NCBI GenBank assembly: GCA_030704615.1
Contig: CM060731.1
Span: 38,068,001 to 38,132,000, forward strand
Source: Takakia lepidozioides
Lineage: Eukaryota; Streptophyta; Takakiopsida; Takakiales; Takakiaceae
Length of the DNA stretch: 64,000 nt
Reading direction: 5' to 3'
Numbering within the stretch: the stretch's first letter is position 1; each line of letters opens with the position of its first letter. The notes under the pieces are model-generated. The model saw only the letters and a program-made list of their open reading frames with translations. It was not told the origin of the DNA and searched no databases. Of the stretch, positions 60,301-64,000 are shown in pieces. Both the position numbers and the translations under genes were made by a program.

Positions 60301-63300
60301 GAGGACATCTTGGATGACCTCAAGGGTCTACCCACTCTCGGCACTAGACTGAAATTTAAACTCAGGGCAGGAAGCCTACCTTTGAACAGCAAACAGAAGC
60401 AGAGAGGAAAGGGAGAGTGCAATTGCCCGTTGTGTGGGCAATCTGAAGACAGTATTCATTTTCTGATACACTGTCCGGGGTTCTCTCACCAAAGAGACGC
60501 TCTCTTCAAATCTATTAAGGGAATTGTGCCTGTACCCCTGTTTACCAACTTTGAAAGTCTCGAGGCTGAGCCAAAAGCCCAGGCCCTCCTGAGGCCTAGT
60601 TTTTGGGCAAATCACACACAGCAGATTGATGCTTGTGTGAAGGGATTTCTAGAGGATATCTGGAAAACCCGGATTAATTCTTTATATGGAGGTAAGTCTT
60701 ACTACCAACGTCAGCCCCTGACAGTGGTAGGTTCTGTCCCTTTTGTTCCCGCTCAAACTGGGCGCGGGGTCAATGGCCACAAGGCTACGGCAAACAACGT
60801 CTTATGAGTACAATCTCTCTCAATAGTACTTCAAATTGACTGAGCCAAAAACTTAAGATGGATGAAATCATAAAAATTCCTGTAAAATTCATGCGCTCCA
60901 CCAGCAGAAGCAGCTGAGTTTGATAGGTACCATAACACGGTGCCCTCGGTTCGCCAATGCCTTGGGTAAAGCTCCCACAACATCACCCAGCCCCCCTTCA
61001 GTTACAACCCAACCATGAGGTTAATACAATGCCCTTTTCCGTTTGAGGAACTTGAGCAAACTTATTTAACAATTTAGGAATAGCACATATAAACAAAATA
61101 AAACCATTAAGCCAGTATGCTCCGAAATGTGGATTTACTGCCACTAAGAAACAAAACTTCTTTCACCTTCCTTTCACCAGCAAGAGCCCAAGACCTAGTG
61201 CCAACCATGGAGTTACCAAAATTGACCCACATAAACACCTTGCTGCATCTCCTGGAAAACCTGATTTAGAGTGGGGTGGGGGTTTGCCTACCAGTCTTAG
61301 ACCATGGGGCACACTCAGCTGCCACCAGAATGATGTTCATCACATTAGGCCCTGCCAATGGAGGGGGCTTCTCAGACTGTTTATTGGATTCATCACTTGT
61401 GTTCACCTCGCCCTGCTTCTCAGCCTGCTTTCTGGATGAATCATTCATGCCCATATCATGACCCGACTCTTCAGTACTTACTACAGCAGATTTGAGGCCA
61501 TGGTCCACATGGAATGATCGCTTAAATTCATCTGGGATTGGGGCTGGTGCAATGATTGGAGATACGGATGGTGCAACAGAGGGAGATGTAGATGGGGAAG
61601 GGAAAGGTTGGCGAGCTGACACATTCGAGGATGGAGTTGATAGTTTTGGGGATGTGGGACTGGGCCGAGCTGTTGCTTGTGGCCTTCTATATGGTTGCAG
61701 GGAGCTATATGTGTCCCGGGGGGTTTCTCCCACTGGCTGAGGAACAATTTCTCCTGCTCCACTTGACTCAGGAGGTCCAGAACTAGGTGTCTCGGTCATA
61801 TCAGTCGACAAAGCAGAATTAAACTTTCGGCGCTCCTCTATCTGCAAAATTGTTTGCCACATGAAGTGAACATATAGAATAGTAAATACAAGGTACATTT
61901 GATATTCTATCCTTGGCCACCCTGACATTGCTCTACTGCTACACAACCCTCTGTATACTTGTCAGCAAAGGGGGGAAAATCCACATGTACACTGGCACCA
62001 ATGTTATGAGTTGCAAGTTATTGGAAGTGTGAGCCTACATTTCTTGGTGACATTATCTATCAGATGCACCATTCATCTTAGAAAATTCACCTCCCCACCA
62101 ATAATGTTCTGGCGTTCCATGGTGTATCAACAGGGAAAACAATCACAACATGTATGTGTGGTTGTGAATAATGCAAACAGACAAACAGACAGGGAGGGAA
62201 AGAGGTGTCAAGACGAATTCCACATCTGTCTATCAAAAACACTGACAATATTGATGGCACCAGCATCATACTTTTAATACTATGGCAATACGTTCCACTA
62301 GCACTCCCAAATAGCAACAACTTCTCCAGTTCTTCCCCAAAAAGTTCCTTATCGAGTTTAAGGAACACATGAAACCCGTATTGCTGCCAAAAGTGCTCGG
62401 CAAGATGCATGCTAGCTATAAAACATAGTGCAAACCGCAGACAGGCCTTCAGTTCTATAGAAAGCATGTTTCAAGATTGCCGCAAAGGATCTTCCTGGGT
62501 GCATATTGTTTGGGCACCTGACTGTTGCTTGCAAGGTAACCCAAGGAGAACAAGCCAATCCCCGATACAGACATTGGAATAATACTGCAAACGGTTCCGA
62601 TGTTTCAATGCATTGACCGCCATTGTGAGCCCAATGCAAGTAACTGCCAGGTTGTCATGGACATTCGGGTGACTCAGCCAGGTGCCGGTTTAAGAATTAC
62701 AGCAAAGAACTTGAGCACTGAAGTCCGTGACAGCAGCCTCTCTATCCTCCATTCAATACTCATTCCTGTGATAACAACATTCTCAGCAAATCTCGTGTGC
62801 AGCAACATAGCCTCTTCCACAGTGCCCCATAGTCTCTGTTGGGGGGTGGTTAAAAACCAGTCTTTCACTACCAGCTCAGTCCTCCATTGCATGATAGTGG
62901 ACAAATTGGCCGCATCCAACTCATCATGTCTTGAAGACTTCCCAAGGATACCTACAGCTGTGGTTCTGCTTGTCATAATATAAGATCCTCAGTGCACATA
63001 CTGCTGGTGATTAAAGAGGAAATTTACTTCAATCTGGATTGATAATTCGAGATTGCACTTAAACAGGGACACTGACCCTAGATGTTACGAACAAATTGGC
63101 CTCGAAGAAGCTGAGTTGTTTACATAACAGCATTTCCAAGGCATAACTCCCATCTCATGTGTTGATACACAACACTTTGGGAACATTTTAGCTTCCCCGT
63201 TGTTCAAAGCTCGAGTGGCGAATTGTATATAAACGTTATTCACAAACCCAGACATGGAAGAAATAGAGAAGAACGTACCTGGGTGAGAAGCTCTCTCTGC

Positions 63301-63716
63301 ATTTCCAACAGCCGCTTAGTCTTCTCCAGCACGGGGGGCCTATCCCCACTGCTGCTTGCAGACCCCTGCTCACTCTCCGCGCGCAACCGCACACAACGAT
63401 CCTCCGGCAGAGGCCCCCGCACATGAACTCTCCTGGCGAAGGTCGCACCTCCCCCATCACACTCAAAACAGCCCGAAGATTGCAGGAGCGGGATTCCCGC
63501 CCGTCTACTGCGAGAGCGAACTCTGAATCTTTCTGACAAACCATGCGAATCAAAGAAAGCCGAAGACGGGAATGGCCAAGACAGAGAACCAGGGGAGGGG
63601 CTGCAGTGGAGAGGGGATGTGAGGCAAGTAGCGGAAGAGGATGAAAGAGGGTTCTCTGTGACAGCAGAGGCGGACACGATGGATCCAGTTCTAGGCGCTG
63701 CCACGCACTGCGCCAT
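54347..63716 (-). CDS. SS2: Starch synthase II, chloroplastic (8 exons, 805 aa)
   Basis: Soluble starch synthase (ADP-glucose:alpha-1,4-glucan glucosyltransferase, EC 2.4.1.21, GT5) elongates amylopectin chains in plastids. Exons: 63,716-63,279; 61,841-61,292; 60,995-60,931; 58,526-58,449; 57,734-57,624; 57,334-57,290; 55,665-55,492; 55,303-54,347. All junctions are GT-AG and keep frame. Residues 1-146 look like a transit peptide with a charged end, and ~147-312 is a Pro/Ser-rich linker. The catalytic part starts with [20 protein letters not shown], whose KTGGL (328-332) binds ADP-glucose. [44 protein letters not shown] (~624-634) and [17 protein letters not shown] (FEPCG ~703-707) follow. 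The exon count and the [16 protein letters not shown] segment fit the SSII class. Exon 4 has an unusual SIYVEAWET where family members usually have a GDYxEAQDT-type stretch. Intron 1 (1.4 kb) holds unassigned open stretches. Confidence 0.95.
56278..56712 (-). mobile_element. LINE-B 3' fragment in SS2 intron 6
   Basis: Matches the last ~300 bp of ORF2 (a degraded [12 protein letters not shown]-type end) and the 3' UTR with an ATTTC tail at 56,278-56,305. It lies in the same orientation as the host gene. Confidence 0.8.
56713..56862 (-). mobile_element. Second short LINE-B 3' fragment in SS2 intron 6
   Basis: A further copy of the LINE-B end (GGGGAAAGCTCAAAGTGCTT; CAAGAGATCTCGAAGGTCAA) directly beside the first, without a clear tail. 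Confidence 0.6.
56863..57112 (-). mobile_element. LINE-A 3' fragment in SS2 intron 6
   Basis: Diverged reverse-strand relative of the LINE-A terminus (CCGCGCCCAGTTTG; TGCTGCGTGTGAGCTGCCCA). It ends at a GA microsatellite (57,113-57,135). Confidence 0.8.
57113..57135 (+). repeat. GA microsatellite
   Basis: About 11 GA units within SS2 intron 6. Confidence 0.9.
58981..60807 (+). CDS. LINE-A reverse transcriptase, 5'-truncated but fully open
   Basis: The frame is open for 609 codons from the first base of the element to a TGA at 60,805-60,807. It includes [52 protein letters not shown] and the catalytic [12 protein letters not shown], followed by the thumb and a C-terminal CNCPLCGQ...HFLIHCPGF Cys/His cluster. 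The endonuclease domain and the beginning of RT are missing, so it cannot move by itself. There is no ATG at the start. The lack of any stop in 609 codons suggests a young insertion. It is on the strand opposite to SS2 and should be removed with intron 3. Confidence 0.88.
   Translation, partial: AVGKTFCRVISTRLEVDLESRGCFHEGQAGFLRNRGCVDHIFTLSQIIQRRKKEGKPTYVFFLDVKKAYDTVWRDGLWFRLWSCGIKGKIWRVVHNLYAHTKSCVTVNGQKSNFFDIDQGVAQGCTLSPLLFNVFINQLLEDVESEGFGLRVGDTTIPALMFADDFAGIGETPTNLQELIDCAKRYFDLWGLEANVSKCAVVAFNDRGEGGSDLKWQWGSQEIPVLPSYTYLGVEFSSNCNWDAHIRKVVQTGKGKALGLTKFFHCRGVNSEVKKTMLCHVIRPALEYGSAIWVDNSNQAKSLESIQVGVLKECMSACSKTANVAVRGEFGIPSLSSQRDEFKVRWWGQLQHMPNTRYPKLIDSISWKQDRPVKQAKSWQKRVEEILKDLDLDPQVLTLLDKSDLEAVVSSAMSVAMRLPDENEVRQKTSLNLFPVCDVGEDILDDLKGLPTLGTRLKFKLRAGSLPLNSKQKQRGKGECNCPLCGQSEDSIHFLIHCPGFSHQRDALFKSIKGIVPVPLFTNFESLEAEPKAQALLRPSFWANHTQQIDACVKGFLEDIWKTRINSLYGGKSYYQRQPLTVVGSVPFVPAQTGRGVNGHKATANNVL
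58981..60813 (+). mobile_element. LINE-A insertion in SS2 intron 3, with 11-bp target duplication
   Basis: A 5'-truncated LINE, antisense to the host gene. It is flanked by TCTCTCTCAAT at 58,970-58,980 and 60,814-60,824. Its 3' terminus (CTTATGAGTACAATC) equals that of the copy ending at 33,052. It has no poly(A) tail. Confidence 0.92.
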
Positions 63717-64000
63717 TTCTGAAATGGGTTGTGCTCTAGGCTAACATTTCTCTCTACAGCAGCATTTCCCTACTGCTCCTGGATCAGCTCCACCGCCATT
63801 GGGGTAGACAAATCACCATGAGAGAGAGAGAGAAACTGTCAACGCAACCAAGATTGGGACTTCAAAAGAGAAAAGTGAAAGGGAGGAACGGAAGAACGAT
63901 AAAGTGTCATTACTTTGAGGGTGCGAGATCAAAGGAAAAGCAAAGCTTCCGATGGCCGGGAGTGGCGGAGGCTGTATGTATGGACTGGGGCTGGCTTTAT
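63717..64000 (-). promoter_or_regulatory. SS2 5' leader and proximal upstream region
   Basis: Upstream of the SS2 ATG the minus strand has a CT-rich tract (from GAGAGAGAGAGAAA at 63,821), common in plant 5' leaders. A TATA box cannot be placed within the window. Confidence 0.4.

Noticed and set aside
62087-62983. Open stretches of 100-127 codons on both strands in SS2 intron 1
   Set aside because: No recognisable domain, and strands and frames overlap. They are left as intron sequence.
1-64000. CRISPR arrays, rRNA genes, complete tRNA genes
   Set aside because: No regularly spaced direct repeats, rRNA sequence or complete tRNA fold was found. The only tRNA-like sequence lacks an acceptor stem.

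Overview
The window looks like nuclear DNA of a land plant. The evidence is an eight-exon plastid-type starch synthase gene with GT-AG introns, a three-exon gene for a chloroplast-lumen protein, remnants of plant-type PLS pentatricopeptide-repeat (PPR) genes, and Ty1/copia, Ty3/gypsy and APE-type LINE remnants. A spore-bearing plant (moss, lycophyte or fern) seems more likely than a flowering plant, but this is an inference from the look of the PPR and transposon sequences.

Only two genes look clearly intact, both on the minus strand at the right-hand end. One is starch synthase II (63,716-54,347; 8 exons, 805 aa predicted). The other is a chloroplast-lumen TPR-like protein (52,305-50,524; 3 exons, about 347 aa). 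Two decayed copies of the lumen gene lie at 2,015-3,868 and 41,678-43,099, and a stray 5' piece lies at 49,418-49,846. Starch synthase introns 3 and 6 contain LINE insertions. Intron 3 holds a 1.8-kb LINE with an 11-bp target-site duplication and a completely open RT frame.

The remaining 50 kb is mostly duplicated and rearranged DNA. 1-10,370 is a left locus with tandem repeats and lumen pseudocopy 1. 10,877-11,824 encodes a basic protein whose end is supplied by a copia LTR, followed by copia remnants to 14,590. 14,591-17,684 and 33,055-36,161 are the arms of a 3.1-kb inverted repeat. 18,500-22,110 holds PPR pseudogene pieces. 23,212-25,443 holds a LINE 3' end, a gypsy gag/protease remnant and an LTR foldback. 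25,602-29,897 is a large transposase-like gene of a family I cannot name. 31,180-33,052 is a scrambled LINE, and 36,812-41,670 is a nearly complete LINE. 41,678-50,520 is a second copy of the left locus with its 6.7-kb core inverted.

The inversion of that core can be read to the base. Its breakpoint cuts exon 1 of lumen pseudocopy 2, and flipping the core back restores the junction seen in the other two copies. Smaller inversions (346 bp, about 550 bp and about 41 bp) occur inside the same duplicated DNA, so the locus appears prone to inversion. Three inverted-repeat pairs (LTR foldback, 3.1-kb arms, 6.7-kb arms) have centres within about 1.5 kb of one another near position 25,100-26,600.
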